In this document: positions 40,519 to 49,627 of the stretch, piece by piece | How positions within the stretch are numbered: the first letter of the stretch is position 1 | Layout of the letters: every line of letters starts with the position of its first letter | NCBI RefSeq assembly: GCF_023554995.1 | Contig: NZ_JAMJPK010000007.1 | Coordinates: 1 to 64,000, forward strand | Direction of reading: 5' to 3' | Length of the DNA stretch: 64,000 bases | DNA from: Halomonas gemina | Lineage (GTDB): Bacteria > Pseudomonadota > Gammaproteobacteria > Pseudomonadales > Halomonadaceae | Translations under genes and position numbers: made by a program | The notes under the pieces: generated by a model | Database searches by the model: none | What the model saw: the letters and a program-made list of their open reading frames with translations, nothing else | What the model was told of the DNA's origin: nothing

Positions 40519-40977
40519 TCACGCCGCCTGGATGGCGATGCGCCGCGGCTTGAGCTCCTCGCGCTTGGGCAGCAGCACCTCGCACACCCCGTCGCGAAAG
40601 CGCGCCTCGGCCCGCTCGACGTCCAGGCCATCCGGCAGCGCCAGCGAGCGGCTGAACTCGCCACGGAAGCGCTCGAGGCGGAAGTCGGTGCGCGCCGCCG
40701 CCGCCTCGGGCGCGGCGTCGGGCCCACGCCGGCCCGAGACGGTCAGCACGTTGTCCTGGAGGCTCACCTCCAGCTCTTCGGCCGAGAGGCCGGCGGCGAA
40801 CACATAAACCCGTACCGCATCGTCGGTGCGCCCCACGTTGATCATCGGAAAGCTGCCGCGGGGCACCGAACGGATATCCGCGGCACCGGCCTCGGGCAGC
40901 ATCTCGTCCATCCATTGCCGGAACCAGTCCAGGCCCTGGGTCCGGCCGGTATCGAAACGCCTGAGATCTCCGAACAT
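40519..40977 (-). CDS. Hsp20/alpha-crystallin small heat-shock protein (first of pair)
   Basis: 152 aa. Alpha-crystallin domain (PMINVGRTDDAVRVYVFAAGL, DNVLTVSGRR), ending KPRRIAIQAA. Start ATG at 40977 lies eight bases after GGAGG; GTG codons at 40986 and 40980 are less likely. The two genes are paralogues but differ strongly in sequence, pointing to an old duplication and hetero-oligomer formation. A sigma-32-type promoter lies upstream. Confidence 0.88.
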   Translation of the reverse strand: MFGDLRRFDTGRTQGLDWFRQWMDEMLPEAGAADIRSVPRGSFPMINVGRTDDAVRVYVFAAGLSAEELEVSLQDNVLTVSGRRGPDAAPEAAAARTDFRLERFRGEFSRSLALPDGLDVERAEARFRDGVCEVLLPKREELKPRRIAIQAA

Positions 40978-41062
40978 CACGAACACCTCCTACGCTGATT
41001 GACCTCGTGTCGATGGGCGGGGAGAGGCCACTTGCAGCTGACATCGCCCCGCTAATCTGCAC

Positions 41063-41089
41063 AATAGGAGCGCTTCGGCGTTTTTCAAG
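41063..41089 (-). promoter_or_regulatory. sigma-32 heat-shock promoter for the hsp20 pair
   Basis: On the minus strand CTTGAAA (41083-41089), 12 bp, CTCCTATT (41063-41070); the sigma-32 consensus is CTTGAAA-N11-16-CCCCATNT. About 85 bp upstream of the first hsp20 ATG. Confidence 0.6.
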
Positions 41090-41178
41090 GGCCTCGGTTG
41101 CGCCCTCTACCCTGCTCGCGAAAGCTCTTCTCGTTTAGGACATCCCATGCCGGTATTGCGCGGTTTTCTCGGATCATC

Positions 41179-41206
41179 GCACTTCGGCGTGAAGACGGCG
41201 AAGTGC
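41179..41206. repeat. hairpin in hsp20-epd intergenic region
   Basis: GCACTTCG (41179-41186) and CGAAGTGC (41199-41206) form an 8-bp stem. Part of a structured 390-bp gap (41090-41478) with three separate inverted repeats and no gene. Confidence 0.5.
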
Positions 41207-41295
41207 CCTGCGAGAGCGCAATTTATTGCCGGTGCGACGCCTCAACGAATGGCGCCGACAGGCGCCCATGGTGGCCACGGAACATCGATGCCCTT

Positions 41296-41332
41296 GGCCA
41301 TCGCGCAGCAGAGCTGCGCTCCCACAATGGCC
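41296..41332. repeat. REP-like palindrome
   Basis: Inner palindrome GCGCAGC-AGA-GCTGCGC (41303-41319) inside an outer GGCCAT/ATGGCC pair (41296-41301 and 41327-41332). On the minus strand it reads GGGAGCGCAGCTCTGCTGCG, resembling the REP elements common in Pseudomonas and Halomonas intergenic DNA. Copy number elsewhere cannot be judged from this window. Confidence 0.55.
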
Positions 41333-41343
41333 ACAGGGCCTGC

Positions 41344-41385
41344 GGCTATCGCCTCGATGAACAGCGTTCTATTCATGCGATAGCC
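41344..41385. repeat. long hairpin upstream of epd
   Basis: GGCTATCGC (41344-41352) pairs with GCGATAGCC (41377-41385), with an inner ATGAA/TTCAT pair. Could shield or regulate the epd promoter 45 bp downstream, or be part of the repeat cluster. Confidence 0.5.
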
Positions 41386-41430
41386 ACTACTGGTGGGCCC
41401 CTAGAGCAGACGATCGGGGCGCAGATGCGC

Positions 41431-41436
41431 TAGAAT
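41431..41436 (+). promoter_or_regulatory. -10 element of the epd promoter
   Basis: TAGAAT followed by CGCC, 43 bp before the epd ATG. No good -35 box is visible 17 bp upstream (AGACGA), so an activator may be needed. Confidence 0.4.
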
Positions 41437-41478
41437 CGCCGCTTCGTGTTTCCCGGTTCCGGAGTCCCTGTCACCCCC

Positions 41479-42543
41479 ATGGCCCTTCGCATCGCCATCA
41501 ACGGTTACGGCCGCATCGGCCAGTGCGTGCTGCGCGCCCTCGTCGAGGCAGAAGCGTCACGCCACGCCTCGCCCCATGAGCCGCGCCTGGAGATCGTGGC
41601 GATCAACGAGCTCTCGGATCTCGCCACCATTGCCTACCTGACCCGCTACGACACCACCCATGGCCGCTTCCCCGGCAGTGTGGAGGTGGAGGGCGAGCGC
41701 CTGGTGGTGAACGGCCGGGCCATCCGGGTGCTCTGCGAGCCCGATCCGGCAAGGCTGCCCTGGGGCGAGCTCGGCATCGACCTGGTGCTGGAGTGCTCCG
41801 GCAGCTTTCGCGACCGCGCCACCGCCCAGCGTCACCTCGCCTCCGGGGCCGGCCGGCTGCTGTTCTCCCAGCCCGCGGAGAGCGACGTCGATGCCACCAT
41901 CGTCAGCGGCATCAACGACCAGACCCTGGCCGCGCACCACCGCATCGTCTCCGCGGCCTCCTGCACCACCAACTGCCTGGTGCCGGTGCTCACCGTGCTC
42001 GACGAGGCGCTCCAGATCGAGCACGGCGTGACCACCACCATCCACTCGGCGATGAACGACCAGCCGGTGATCGACGCCTACCACCAGACCGACCTGCGCC
42101 TGACCCGCTCGGCGATGCACTCCATCGTGCCGGTCGATACAGGCCTCGCCCGCGGCATCAACCGCCTGATGCCCCACCTGGCCGGTCGCTTCGAGTGCCT
42201 GCACGTGCGGGTGCCGACCATCAACGTCTCGACCATGGACCTGTCGATCTGCGTGCGCCGCGATACCACCGCCGAGGCGGTCAACGCCCTGCTGGCCGAG
42301 GCGAGCCGCGGCCGCCTCGCCGGGCGGCTCGGCTACACCGAGGAGCCGGTGGCCTCGGTCGACTTCAACCACGATCCGCGCTCGGGTATCGTGGACGCCA
42401 CCCAGACCCGGGTGGCCGGTGGCCGCCTGGTCAAACTGCTGTGCTGGTTCGACAACGAGTGGGGCTTCGCCAACCGCATGCTCGATGTCGCCCGGCGCCT
42501 GGCCGCCCTGCCCCCGGCTCCGCCCGACACCCCCGACAGATGA
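41479..42543 (+). CDS. epd: erythrose-4-phosphate dehydrogenase (GapA-like)
   Basis: 354 aa. GAPDH fold: NAD motif INGYGRIGQ, active-site Cys in [27 protein letters not shown] and [15 protein letters not shown]. The [21 protein letters not shown] and [12 protein letters not shown] signatures and the epd-pgk-fba order favour Epd over glycolytic GapA. Epd makes 4-phosphoerythronate for pyridoxal phosphate synthesis. ATG at 41479 matches homologues, though the SD (GGAG) is far. GapA activity is not excluded. Confidence 0.82.
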   Translation: MALRIAINGYGRIGQCVLRALVEAEASRHASPHEPRLEIVAINELSDLATIAYLTRYDTTHGRFPGSVEVEGERLVVNGRAIRVLCEPDPARLPWGELGIDLVLECSGSFRDRATAQRHLASGAGRLLFSQPAESDVDATIVSGINDQTLAAHHRIVSAASCTTNCLVPVLTVLDEALQIEHGVTTTIHSAMNDQPVIDAYHQTDLRLTRSAMHSIVPVDTGLARGINRLMPHLAGRFECLHVRVPTINVSTMDLSICVRRDTTAEAVNALLAEASRGRLAGRLGYTEEPVASVDFNHDPRSGIVDATQTRVAGGRLVKLLCWFDNEWGFANRMLDVARRLAALPPAPPDTPDR

Positions 42544-42581
42544 CGTCCCTTCGGCTTTCCCCAGACGAGGAACCTGCTTCC

Positions 42582-43748
42582 ATGAACGTGCGCAAGATGA
42601 CCGACCTCGACCTCAACGGCCAGCGGGTGCTGATCCGTGAGGACCTGAACGTGCCCGTCAAGCACGGCAAGGTGACCAGCGACGCCCGCCTGCGGGCCAG
42701 CCTGCCGACCATCCAGGCCGCCCTGGACGCCGGCGCCCGGGTGATGCTGATGAGCCACCTGGGCCGACCCACCGAGGGCGAGCCGGCCGAGGAGTTCTCG
42801 CTGGCGCCGGTGGCCGAGCACCTCGGCGAGCTGCTGGGCCGCCCGGTCCGCCTGGTCACCGACTATTTGGACGGCGCGGTCGAGGTCGCCGACGGCGAGG
42901 TGGTGCTGCTGGAGAACGTGCGCTTCAACCCGGGCGAGAAGAAGGACGACGAGGCGCTCGCCCGGCAGTACGCCGCGCTCTGCGACGTCTTCGTGATGGA
43001 TGCCTTCGGTACCGCCCACCGCGCCCAGGCCTCCACCCACGGCGTGGCGCGCTTCGCCCCCACCGCCTGCGCCGGCCCGCTGCTGGCCGCCGAGCTCGAC
43101 GCCCTTGAGAAGGCGCTCGCCACCCCGGCGCGCCCCATGGTCGCGGTGGTCGGCGGCTCCAAGGTCTCCACCAAGCTCGAGGTGCTCAACGCCCTCTCCG
43201 AGAGGTGTGACCAGCTGATCGTCGGCGGCGGCATCGCCAACACCTTCATCGCCGCGGCCGGCTACAACGTGGGCAAGTCGCTGCACGAGGCCGACCTGAT
43301 CGACCAGGCGAAGGCGCTGATGGCCAGGGTCGAGATCCCGCTGCCGACGGACGTGGTGGTGGCCACCGAGTTCTCCGAGTCGGCCGAGGCCGTGGTCAAG
43401 CCGGTCGACCAGGTCAACGACGACGAGATGATCCTCGACATCGGCCCGGATACCGCCGGGCGCCTGGGCGGCCTGCTCAAGGATGCCGGCACCATCCTGT
43501 GGAACGGCCCGGTGGGCGTGTTCGAGATCGACCAGTTCGGCAAGGGTACCGAGGCGCTGTCGCTGGCCATCGCCGAGAGCAACGGCTTCTCCATCGCCGG
43601 CGGCGGCGACACCCTGGCGGCCATCGACAAGTACGCCATCGAGGATCGTGTCTCCTACATCTCCACCGGCGGTGGGGCCTTCCTCGAGTACGTGGAAGGC
43701 AAGACCCTGCCGGCGGTGAAGGCCCTGGAAGATGCCGCCGCCCGCTGA
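42582..43748 (+). CDS. pgk: phosphoglycerate kinase
   Basis: 388 aa (E. coli 387). [52 protein letters not shown] and [12 protein letters not shown] are the substrate and nucleotide sites. Start ATG at 42582, GAGGAA upstream, 38 bp after epd. A frame running back through epd is a shadow. Confidence 0.97.
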   Translation: MNVRKMTDLDLNGQRVLIREDLNVPVKHGKVTSDARLRASLPTIQAALDAGARVMLMSHLGRPTEGEPAEEFSLAPVAEHLGELLGRPVRLVTDYLDGAVEVADGEVVLLENVRFNPGEKKDDEALARQYAALCDVFVMDAFGTAHRAQASTHGVARFAPTACAGPLLAAELDALEKALATPARPMVAVVGGSKVSTKLEVLNALSERCDQLIVGGGIANTFIAAAGYNVGKSLHEADLIDQAKALMARVEIPLPTDVVVATEFSESAEAVVKPVDQVNDDEMILDIGPDTAGRLGGLLKDAGTILWNGPVGVFEIDQFGKGTEALSLAIAESNGFSIAGGGDTLAAIDKYAIEDRVSYISTGGGAFLEYVEGKTLPAVKALEDAAAR

Positions 43749-43776
43749 GGCACCGCCCCCCTCGAAATCCACTATC

Positions 43777-43801
43777 CGGCGTGGCCCTCGTGGCCACGCC
43801 G
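43777..43801 (+). terminator. hairpin between pgk and fba
   Basis: CGGCGTGGC (43777-43785) and GCCACGCCG (43793-43801), 7-base loop, then TCATGAT. Likely a processing or partial termination site in the pgk-fba transcript. Confidence 0.4.
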
Positions 43802-43831
43802 TCATGATCTCTATACACGACAGGTGACCCC

Positions 43832-44896
43832 ATGGCTCTAATCAGCATGCGCCAGCTGCTGGACCACGCCGCCGAGCATGGCTACGGCGTGCCGGCCTTC
43901 AACGTCAACAACCTCGAGCAGATGCGCGCCATCATGGAGGCCGCCGACGAGACCGACTCGCCGGTGATCGTCCAGGCCTCCGCCGGTGCCCGCAAGTATG
44001 CCGGCGCCCCCTTCCTGCGCCACCTGATCCTGGCCGCCGTGGAGGAGTTCCCGCACATCCCGGTGGTCATGCACCAGGACCACGGCACCAGCCCCGGCGT
44101 CTGCCAGCGCTCCATACAGCTCGGCTTCTCCTCGGTGATGATGGACGGCTCGCTGGGCGAAGATGGCAAGACCCCGATGGACTACGACTACAACGTCGAC
44201 GTCACCCGCCGCACCGTGGAGATGGCCCATGCCTGCGGGGTCTCGGTGGAGGGCGAACTGGGCTGCCTGGGCAGCCTGGAGACCGGCATGGCCGGCGAGG
44301 AGGACGGCATCGGCGCCGAGGGCAAGCTGGACCACGACCAGCTGCTCACCGACCCGGAGGAGGCCGCCGACTTCGTCAAGGCCACCGGCGTGGACGCCCT
44401 GGCCATCGCCATCGGCACCAGCCACGGCGCCTACAAGTTCACCAAGCCCCCCACCGGCGACACCCTCTCCATCCAGCGCATCAAGGAGATCCACGCCCGC
44501 ATCCCCGAGACCCACCTGGTGATGCACGGCTCCTCCTCGGTGCCCCAGGAGTGGCTGGCGGTGATCAACGAGTTCGGCGGGCAGATTCCCGAGACCTACG
44601 GCGTGCCGGTCGAGGAGATCGTGGAGGGCATCAGACACGGCGTCCGCAAGGTCAACGTCGACACCGACCTGCGCCTGGCCTCCACCGGCGCGGTGCGCCG
44701 CTTCCTGGCCGAGAACCCGGCCGAGTTCGACCCGCGCAAGTTCCTCAAGGCCTCCACGGCGGCCATGAAGGCGATCTGCAAGGCGCGCTACGAGGCCTTC
44801 GGTACCGCCGGCAACGCCAGCAAGATCACCCCGATCAACCTCGAGGCGATGTTCCTGCGCTACGAGCGTGGCGAGCTCGACCCCAGGGTCAAGTGA
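43832..44896 (+). CDS. fba: fructose-bisphosphate aldolase class II (CbbA/Calvin-type)
   Basis: 354 aa. Zn ligands in [12 protein letters not shown], then [23 protein letters not shown] and [13 protein letters not shown]. The Calvin-type subgroup of class IIA aldolases, common after pgk in gammaproteobacteria. Reversible cleavage of fructose 1,6-bisphosphate. Ends before a strong hairpin. Confidence 0.95.
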   Translation: MALISMRQLLDHAAEHGYGVPAFNVNNLEQMRAIMEAADETDSPVIVQASAGARKYAGAPFLRHLILAAVEEFPHIPVVMHQDHGTSPGVCQRSIQLGFSSVMMDGSLGEDGKTPMDYDYNVDVTRRTVEMAHACGVSVEGELGCLGSLETGMAGEEDGIGAEGKLDHDQLLTDPEEAADFVKATGVDALAIAIGTSHGAYKFTKPPTGDTLSIQRIKEIHARIPETHLVMHGSSSVPQEWLAVINEFGGQIPETYGVPVEEIVEGIRHGVRKVNVDTDLRLASTGAVRRFLAENPAEFDPRKFLKASTAAMKAICKARYEAFGTAGNASKITPINLEAMFLRYERGELDPRVK

Positions 44897-44913
44897 TCAC
44901 GGCGCATTGAACC

Positions 44914-44945
44914 ACAGGGGCGGCCGCGGGCCGCCCCTGTCGTTT
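44914..44945 (+). terminator. terminator after fba
   Basis: 12-bp perfect stem ACAGGGGCGGCC / GGCCGCCCCTGT with a GCG loop, followed by CGTTT. Also sits 20 bp past the convergent histidine phosphatase gene. Confidence 0.65.
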
Positions 44946-44961
44946 GCGGCGACTGCCGCCC

Positions 44962-45549
44962 TCAGCGGATGCGGCCGACCACGTCCAGGCCCTCGGCACC
45001 GGGCCTTGCCACGACGATCTCGCCGGACCCGACGCCTCCGCCCACCAGGGCGGTGATGTTGACCTGGTGGGTGACCAGCACCAGGGCACCCTCGCCACCC
45101 CAGTCGCGGATCAGGGCGCGAGCGGCGCGGGTGCGGCCGTCGGCCTCGCCGCGATCGCGGAAGAAGGAGTCCAGCGCCGGGGTGGGGATGACCTCGCCGA
45201 GCCCCAGCAGCTCGGCGGTCTCCAGGGCACGGCACCAGCGGCTGGCATGCACCGCCGCCACCGTTATCCCCCGTTCGCAAAACCGTTCGCCGATGGCTCG
45301 AGCCTGGGCGCGGCCATCCGCGGAGAGGTTGCGCTGGGTGGTGCAGTCATCGAGCACAAAGCCCGGCGGATCGCCGATACCGGGCGCCAGGGCATGGCGC
45401 ACCAGGGCCACATGCCCACCCTGCGCCAGGGCCCGCCAGGCCGCAGCCTCATCGTCCGTCCCGGCCATGGCCTGAGCGGCGAGGAGCATCGCCACCAGGC
45501 AGGTCCACCACCCGCCGGCGCGGCGGCACGCGCTGCGACCCGAGCCCAT
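44962..45549 (-). CDS. secreted histidine phosphatase family protein
   Basis: 195 aa. N-terminal signal peptide (GGWWTCLVAMLLAAQAMAG). RHG-like catalytic motif as VALVRHALAPG with the second histidine in LVLVTHQVNITALVGG. Probably a periplasmic phosphatase. The substrate is unknown. ATG at 45549 chosen; the longer frame overlaps the DUF4235 gene antisense-like. 5 bp from the DUF4235 stop. Confidence 0.8.
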   Translation of the reverse strand: MGSGRSACRRAGGWWTCLVAMLLAAQAMAGTDDEAAAWRALAQGGHVALVRHALAPGIGDPPGFVLDDCTTQRNLSADGRAQARAIGERFCERGITVAAVHASRWCRALETAELLGLGEVIPTPALDSFFRDRGEADGRTRAARALIRDWGGEGALVLVTHQVNITALVGGGVGSGEIVVARPGAEGLDVVGRIR

Positions 45550-45554
45550 GGGCG

Positions 45555-45845
45555 CTATCGCCCGAGCCGGCGCAGCGCCCGCCGACCGCGGCCGGGACGG
45601 GGGGCACGATGCATCACCTCGCGGCCGGCGCGGCGTCCCACCACCCGGGCGACCCCCACCAGCACGCCGGTGGCCGCCCCCCAAAGCAGGGCCTGTCGCC
45701 AGCCCACATCCGGCTCGTCGGGATTCGCCGGCGGGGCTTCGCCGACCTCATGCCGATAGGCCTTGTCGGCGGTCCTGCGGGCCATCACGCTGGCGGCCAC
45801 CGCCGCCGCGGAGCCGACCAGTGACCAGAGGGTCTCCTGCTTCAT
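45555..45845 (-). CDS. DUF4235 family small membrane protein
   Basis: 96 aa starting MKQETLWSLVGSAAAVAAS, with two predicted transmembrane helices and a basic C-terminus (RAPRPGRGRRALRRLGR). The arrangement matches DUF4235 proteins, often stress-linked and of unknown function. SD GAGG/AAGG upstream of the ATG at 45845. Confidence 0.65.
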   Translation of the reverse strand: MKQETLWSLVGSAAAVAASVMARRTADKAYRHEVGEAPPANPDEPDVGWRQALLWGAATGVLVGVARVVGRRAGREVMHRAPRPGRGRRALRRLGR

Positions 45846-45956
45846 CCTTACCTCGCCTGCCGTGACATCATGCGCCGCAGGAGGTGCCCCCTGCGGCCCT
45901 CGCTTCATGCTAGCCGACCCTGGGCCGGATGACGCCCCCGGCAGGGCGGCACAGAC

Positions 45957-45983
45957 AAAAAACCGCCCCGATCAACGGGGCGG
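45957..45983 (-). terminator. Rho-independent terminator (minus strand)
   Basis: CCGCCCCG-loop-CGGGGCGG followed on the minus strand by TTTTTT, the best textbook terminator in the window. It ends the transcript of the acidic protein gene. Confidence 0.85.
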
Positions 45984-46022
45984 CAACACCTCTTCGCTCT
46001 GAAGACTGCCATCACGAATCAG

Positions 46023-46049
46023 GGGCGAGCCACCCCGGGGGGCTCGCCC
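46023..46049 (-). terminator. hairpin just after the acidic protein stop codon
   Basis: GGGCGAGCC (46023-46031) pairs with GGCTCGCCC (46041-46049), 9-base loop. Precedes the T6 terminator by about 40 bp. May protect the 3' end of the mRNA. Confidence 0.55.
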
Positions 46050-46055
46050 AGAGCC

Positions 46056-46388
46056 TTACCAGGTGGACTCCTCGTCGTCCTCGCCCTCTTCGGGCTCATC
46101 CCACTCTTCCTCTGCCTCCTCGTACTCCTGGTCGGAGCCGTCATCGGAGCCAGAGGTTTCCCACTCCGATTTCTCCTGCTCCTCGTTCTCGTACTCGGTG
46201 CTGGTAACGCTGGCGCCGGCATTGTCGCTGGAGCCCATGGCCTCACCGGAGTCGCTGGACTCCTCCTGCTCCGTGGTGGTGGCGGGTTCGTACTCCTCAT
46301 CACCACCGCCAAAAGCCAGCGGGCTGGCGATCAGGCCGAAGGACACACCGAGGATACCGAGCTTCTTGAGAGTTTCCTTGGACATCAT
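46056..46388 (-). CDS. small, extremely acidic exported protein
   Basis: 110 aa from MMSKETLKKLGILGVSFGLIASPLAF, an N-terminal signal peptide or membrane anchor. The remainder is Glu/Asp/Ser-rich (TEQEESSDSGEAMGSSD, YEEAEEEWDEPEEGEDDEEST) with almost no Lys or Arg. Very strong SD GGAGGTG upstream, so highly translated. No family recognised. Such composition suits a periplasmic cation- or Ca2+-binding buffer in a halophile, and a CaCA antiporter is the next gene. Function inferred only from composition. Confidence 0.75.
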   Translation of the reverse strand: MMSKETLKKLGILGVSFGLIASPLAFGGGDEEYEPATTTEQEESSDSGEAMGSSDNAGASVTSTEYENEEQEKSEWETSGSDDGSDQEYEEAEEEWDEPEEGEDDEESTW

Positions 46389-46735
46389 GTTCACACCTCC
46401 ATCGAATCGTGGACTGGCGAGATTGTGAAAGCCGCCTGGCTTTACGTCCCGGCCGGTGCCCCCCTGTGATAGCGGGCGGCTCATGCCGGCCGTGTTGCTC
46501 ACCCTACGAGCTGCACCCATCGGGCCAGGATGCCAAAAGGAAGATATAAAACCATTTATTTCAATAAGATAAATAATAGATGCGCACTGGGATCCACCGC
46601 CCTGATCCGCTTCACGGGTGGCGAGATCTGGCACATGGTCCCAGGTCGCACACTCACCGCAAGGCGTTCGGCCCCCTGCCCAGGCGGGGCATAACGCGCT
46701 ACGCTCGTCTCGATACCCCGCCCCCAGGAGCCTCC
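46389..46735. other. intergenic region with an AT-rich patch
   Basis: Divergent gap. At 46534-46580 there is an island of A/T unusual for this DNA; on the minus strand it contains TTATCT-17 bp-TTATAT, a weak promoter candidate for the acidic protein gene, leaving a leader of about 150 nt. On the plus strand nothing but the SD of the short leader ORF was recognised. Confidence 0.4.
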
Positions 46736-46810
46736 ATGGACAGCGCAGTGCTCTCGCCACGCCCGGCGGCAAGGGACACGACCGCCAGGGTCGGGAAACG
46801 AACCCCATGA
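46736..46810 (+). CDS. 24-codon leader ORF coupled to the CaCA antiporter
   Basis: ATG at 46736 has a strong AGGAG five bases upstream and encodes 24 residues (MDSAVLSPRPAARDTTARVG...). Its TGA overlaps the antiporter ATG in an ATGA. The antiporter itself has no good SD, so it is probably translated by coupling to this leader. Possible regulation by translation of the leader. Confidence 0.5.
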   Translation: MDSAVLSPRPAARDTTARVGKRTP

Positions 46811-47844
46811 CGTCGCTGCTGGACGAGCCGTCCCTCGGCATGGCCCTGCTGCTGTTCGGCGGCTGCGCCCTGGTGATTGGCGTCGTGGGGACCCGGCTGA
46901 CCGGGATCGTCGACGACCTGGCGGATCGCACCGGCCTCGGCGAGGCCATCGCCGGCGCGGTACTGCTGGGCATGGCCACCTCCCTCTCGGGCATCGTGGT
47001 GTCGGTCTCGGCGGCGCTGGCCGACCGTCCGACCCTGGCGATGAGCAACGCCCTGGGCGGCATTGCCGTGCAGACGCTGTTCCTGACCATCGCCGACATC
47101 ACCCACCGGCGCGCCAACCTGGAACATGCCGCGGCCTCGCTGGGCAACCTGATGCAGGCAGGCCTGCTGCTGTGCCTGCTGTCGCTGGTGCTGGTGGGAC
47201 GCTTCGCCCCCGAGTGGACGCTATGGCAGGTGCACCCCGTCACTCCGCTGCTGCTGCTCGGCTACCTGTTCGGCCTGCGCCTGGTGGATCGCAGCCGCGA
47301 CAACCCCATGTGGCGACCCGCCCAGACCCGGGAGACCCAGCCCGACGTGCCCGACGAGCGGGCCATGAAGCGCTCGGCGACAAGGCTCTGGCTCTCCTTC
47401 GTGGCCCTGGCGGCGATGCTCGGCATCAGCGGCTGGCTGCTGGAGCGCTGTGCCGCGGTGATCGCCGAGCAGACCGGCCTCGGGCAGTCGGTGGTGGGGG
47501 CGCTGATGACGGCGGTGGTGACCTCGCTGCCGGAGCTGGTGACCTCGGTGGCGGCGGTGCGGCGCGGCGCCCTGACCCTGGCCGTGGCGGGCATCATCGG
47601 CGGCAACGCCTTCGACACCCTGTTCGTCGCGGCCTCGGACATCGCCTACAGGGGTGGCTCGGTCTACCACGCCATTCCCGACACGGTCGCGTTGTGGGTC
47701 GCCCTGTCGCTGCTGATGACCGGCATCCTGATGGTCGGGATGATCCATCGCGAGCGCCAGGGCCCTGGCCGCATCGGCTTCGAGAGTGTCGGTATCATCG
47801 CCTGCTACCTGGCCGGGGCGCTCGCCCTGCTGCTGGGCCCATGA
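46807..47844 (+). CDS. CaCA-family sodium/calcium antiporter (YrbG-like)
   Basis: 345 aa with about 10 transmembrane helices in two inverted halves. Alpha repeats: GMATSLSGIVVSVSAAL with SNALGGIAVQTLF, and MTAVVTSLPELVTSVAAVRRG with GNAFDTLFVAASD. The acidic residue of the first repeat appears lost (S/G in place of the usual Glu), while the second keeps Glu. Ca2+ or other cation efflux in exchange for Na+ or H+. Starts in an ATGA overlap with a leader ORF. Its last 50 bp overlap the convergent K+ channel gene. Confidence 0.8.
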   Translation: MTSLLDEPSLGMALLLFGGCALVIGVVGTRLTGIVDDLADRTGLGEAIAGAVLLGMATSLSGIVVSVSAALADRPTLAMSNALGGIAVQTLFLTIADITHRRANLEHAAASLGNLMQAGLLLCLLSLVLVGRFAPEWTLWQVHPVTPLLLLGYLFGLRLVDRSRDNPMWRPAQTRETQPDVPDERAMKRSATRLWLSFVALAAMLGISGWLLERCAAVIAEQTGLGQSVVGALMTAVVTSLPELVTSVAAVRRGALTLAVAGIIGGNAFDTLFVAASDIAYRGGSVYHAIPDTVALWVALSLLMTGILMVGMIHRERQGPGRIGFESVGIIACYLAGALALLLGP

Positions 47845-49561
47845 CTCGACGTCGCCTCTCCTCCAGCCATGCGAACAGGACCCCGCGCGGTGCATCGACC
47901 CCGGTGACGACATAGCGCAGCGTATAGGGATTATGCAGCGTCGCCTGCAGCATGTGTTCCACCCACTGGATGCCGCAGAAGAGGATCTCGTCACCGGCGT
48001 CGAGCGGACACTCCTCATCCGGCAGCATGATCGAATGGCCCGCCCGGCGAACGGCGAGCGCGACGCACGGGAGCGCTTCCGGGAACGCACGCGCATCGCG
48101 ACACAGCGCACCCAACGTCACAACACCACCGGCTTCCAGATAGTCAGTCACCGCCGGGGCCTCCCCCGGGACCAGCCTGACCGACCACAGGTGCGGGGGT
48201 TCCGTGCCCGTGGCTACCTGCAGGCGGGCCACCAGGCCTTGCGTCTGGGCCGGTTCCTGTTCAGCGAGCCATTCGATCAGTTCCTGGACAAGCGGCGAGA
48301 TCAGCAGCTTCAGGATCCGGCGCGCCGTTGTCAGGCTGTGCTGGAGGACCAGGTCGGCCCGCGCGGCATCGAACGCGACCTGGTTCTCATGACGGTTCTG
48401 GCGCACGATGCGAAACGCCTGCGGATTGAGCTCCGTCACCGACAGCAGCGTGCTGAGATTGTCGGCATCGCGATCGGTCGCGGCAACGACCCCGGCCGCA
48501 TTCTCGATCCCCGCGGTCACCAGAGCCAAATGATCGGCGTGCGACTGGACCATGACCGCACCGTCTCCGGCCTCTTCGGTGTCCACTTCCGGATCGATGA
48601 TCCGCACGCCGACGCCCTGGGCCTCGAGGTAGCGATGGATCCAGTGCCCCATCCGTCCGTACCCGCACAGGATCCAGTCGCCGCGCGGAACCTCTAGCGG
48701 TACCCCGAGCTTGACGCCACGAGCGCCCACGAACCACGAATTGAGGTTGTGCAGTTCGGGACGGACGATCGCCCAGTGAAGGAGCTGGGCGAAGATCTCG
48801 AACGGGTCGACGACCGTGACGTTGTCCAGTGCCCGCAGATTGGCCTCGTGGCGCGCCGAGGTCGAACGACAGATGACCCTGAGCCGCGGGTTCAGATGCC
48901 GTGCCATCACCGCGATCTTGAGATTGACGTCGTCATCGTTGGTCAGCGCGACCAGGGCCCGACACGCGGGATGTTCGACTCCCGCGGCCAGGAGGTGTTT
49001 CGGCGCACTGGTGTCCGCGCAGAGTCCCGGCATCGCGACCGAGTAATCGCGCACGCCCAGTGCCTTGATGCGTTCGGGGTCGGAATCGAGTATCACCGCG
49101 CGCATACGGTGGTCGCTCAGGCCCCGGGCAAGCAGGCTGCCGGTATCGCCGAAACCGCAGAGGATGACGAAAGGCTCCCTGTACTGCTTGACCTTGCGGG
49201 CGAAGCGGAACCCATCCATGGCCTGGCTGAAATGGGGGTTCTGAACCAGGCGAATCAGGGAGCCGATCGCATAGAACCAGGCGGTGGCGCCGGTATAGAG
49301 ACAGAAGATCGTCCACAGGCGCTGCTCCTCGCTGAAGCCGTTGGGCAGTTCGCCGAAACCGGTGGTGGTCGCCGTGTAGGTGAAGAAATAGAAGGCGTGG
49401 AAGAGACTCATGTTGGTCGTCTCACCATCGACGACCTGGCCTGGCATCAGGGCCATGCCCATGATGCCCACCGAATACACGAACAGCAGCGCGAACAGCG
49501 GCCGGCGCATATAGCGCAGGACGATCATCGTCACCCGGTCGAGATCGGAGGTCGGCGTCAT
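47795..49561 (-). CDS. two-TM potassium channel with tandem RCK (TrkA-N/C) domains
   Basis: 588 aa. N-terminal helix, pore loop TATTTGFGELPNG (filter GFG rather than GYG) and second helix. Two Rossmann RCK-N domains (FVILCGFGDTGSLLARGLSD near 130 and DWILCGYGRMGHWIHRYLEA near 300), each followed by an RCK-C-like region (LWSVRLVPGEAPAVTDYLEAGG). Likely K+ conductance gated by a cytosolic ligand, fitting osmotic adaptation. Start ATG at 49561; overlaps the antiporter gene tail to tail. Confidence 0.85.
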   Translation of the reverse strand: MTPTSDLDRVTMIVLRYMRRPLFALLFVYSVGIMGMALMPGQVVDGETTNMSLFHAFYFFTYTATTTGFGELPNGFSEEQRLWTIFCLYTGATAWFYAIGSLIRLVQNPHFSQAMDGFRFARKVKQYREPFVILCGFGDTGSLLARGLSDHRMRAVILDSDPERIKALGVRDYSVAMPGLCADTSAPKHLLAAGVEHPACRALVALTNDDDVNLKIAVMARHLNPRLRVICRSTSARHEANLRALDNVTVVDPFEIFAQLLHWAIVRPELHNLNSWFVGARGVKLGVPLEVPRGDWILCGYGRMGHWIHRYLEAQGVGVRIIDPEVDTEEAGDGAVMVQSHADHLALVTAGIENAAGVVAATDRDADNLSTLLSVTELNPQAFRIVRQNRHENQVAFDAARADLVLQHSLTTARRILKLLISPLVQELIEWLAEQEPAQTQGLVARLQVATGTEPPHLWSVRLVPGEAPAVTDYLEAGGVVTLGALCRDARAFPEALPCVALAVRRAGHSIMLPDEECPLDAGDEILFCGIQWVEHMLQATLHNPYTLRYVVTGVDAPRGVLFAWLEERRRRVMGPAAGRAPRPGSRR

Positions 49562-49627
49562 GCGTTCAACCCTCCATCTGCCTGTCCTGGATCGCGGCGG
49601 CCACGCTGAACCGATCCGCGCGGCCTG

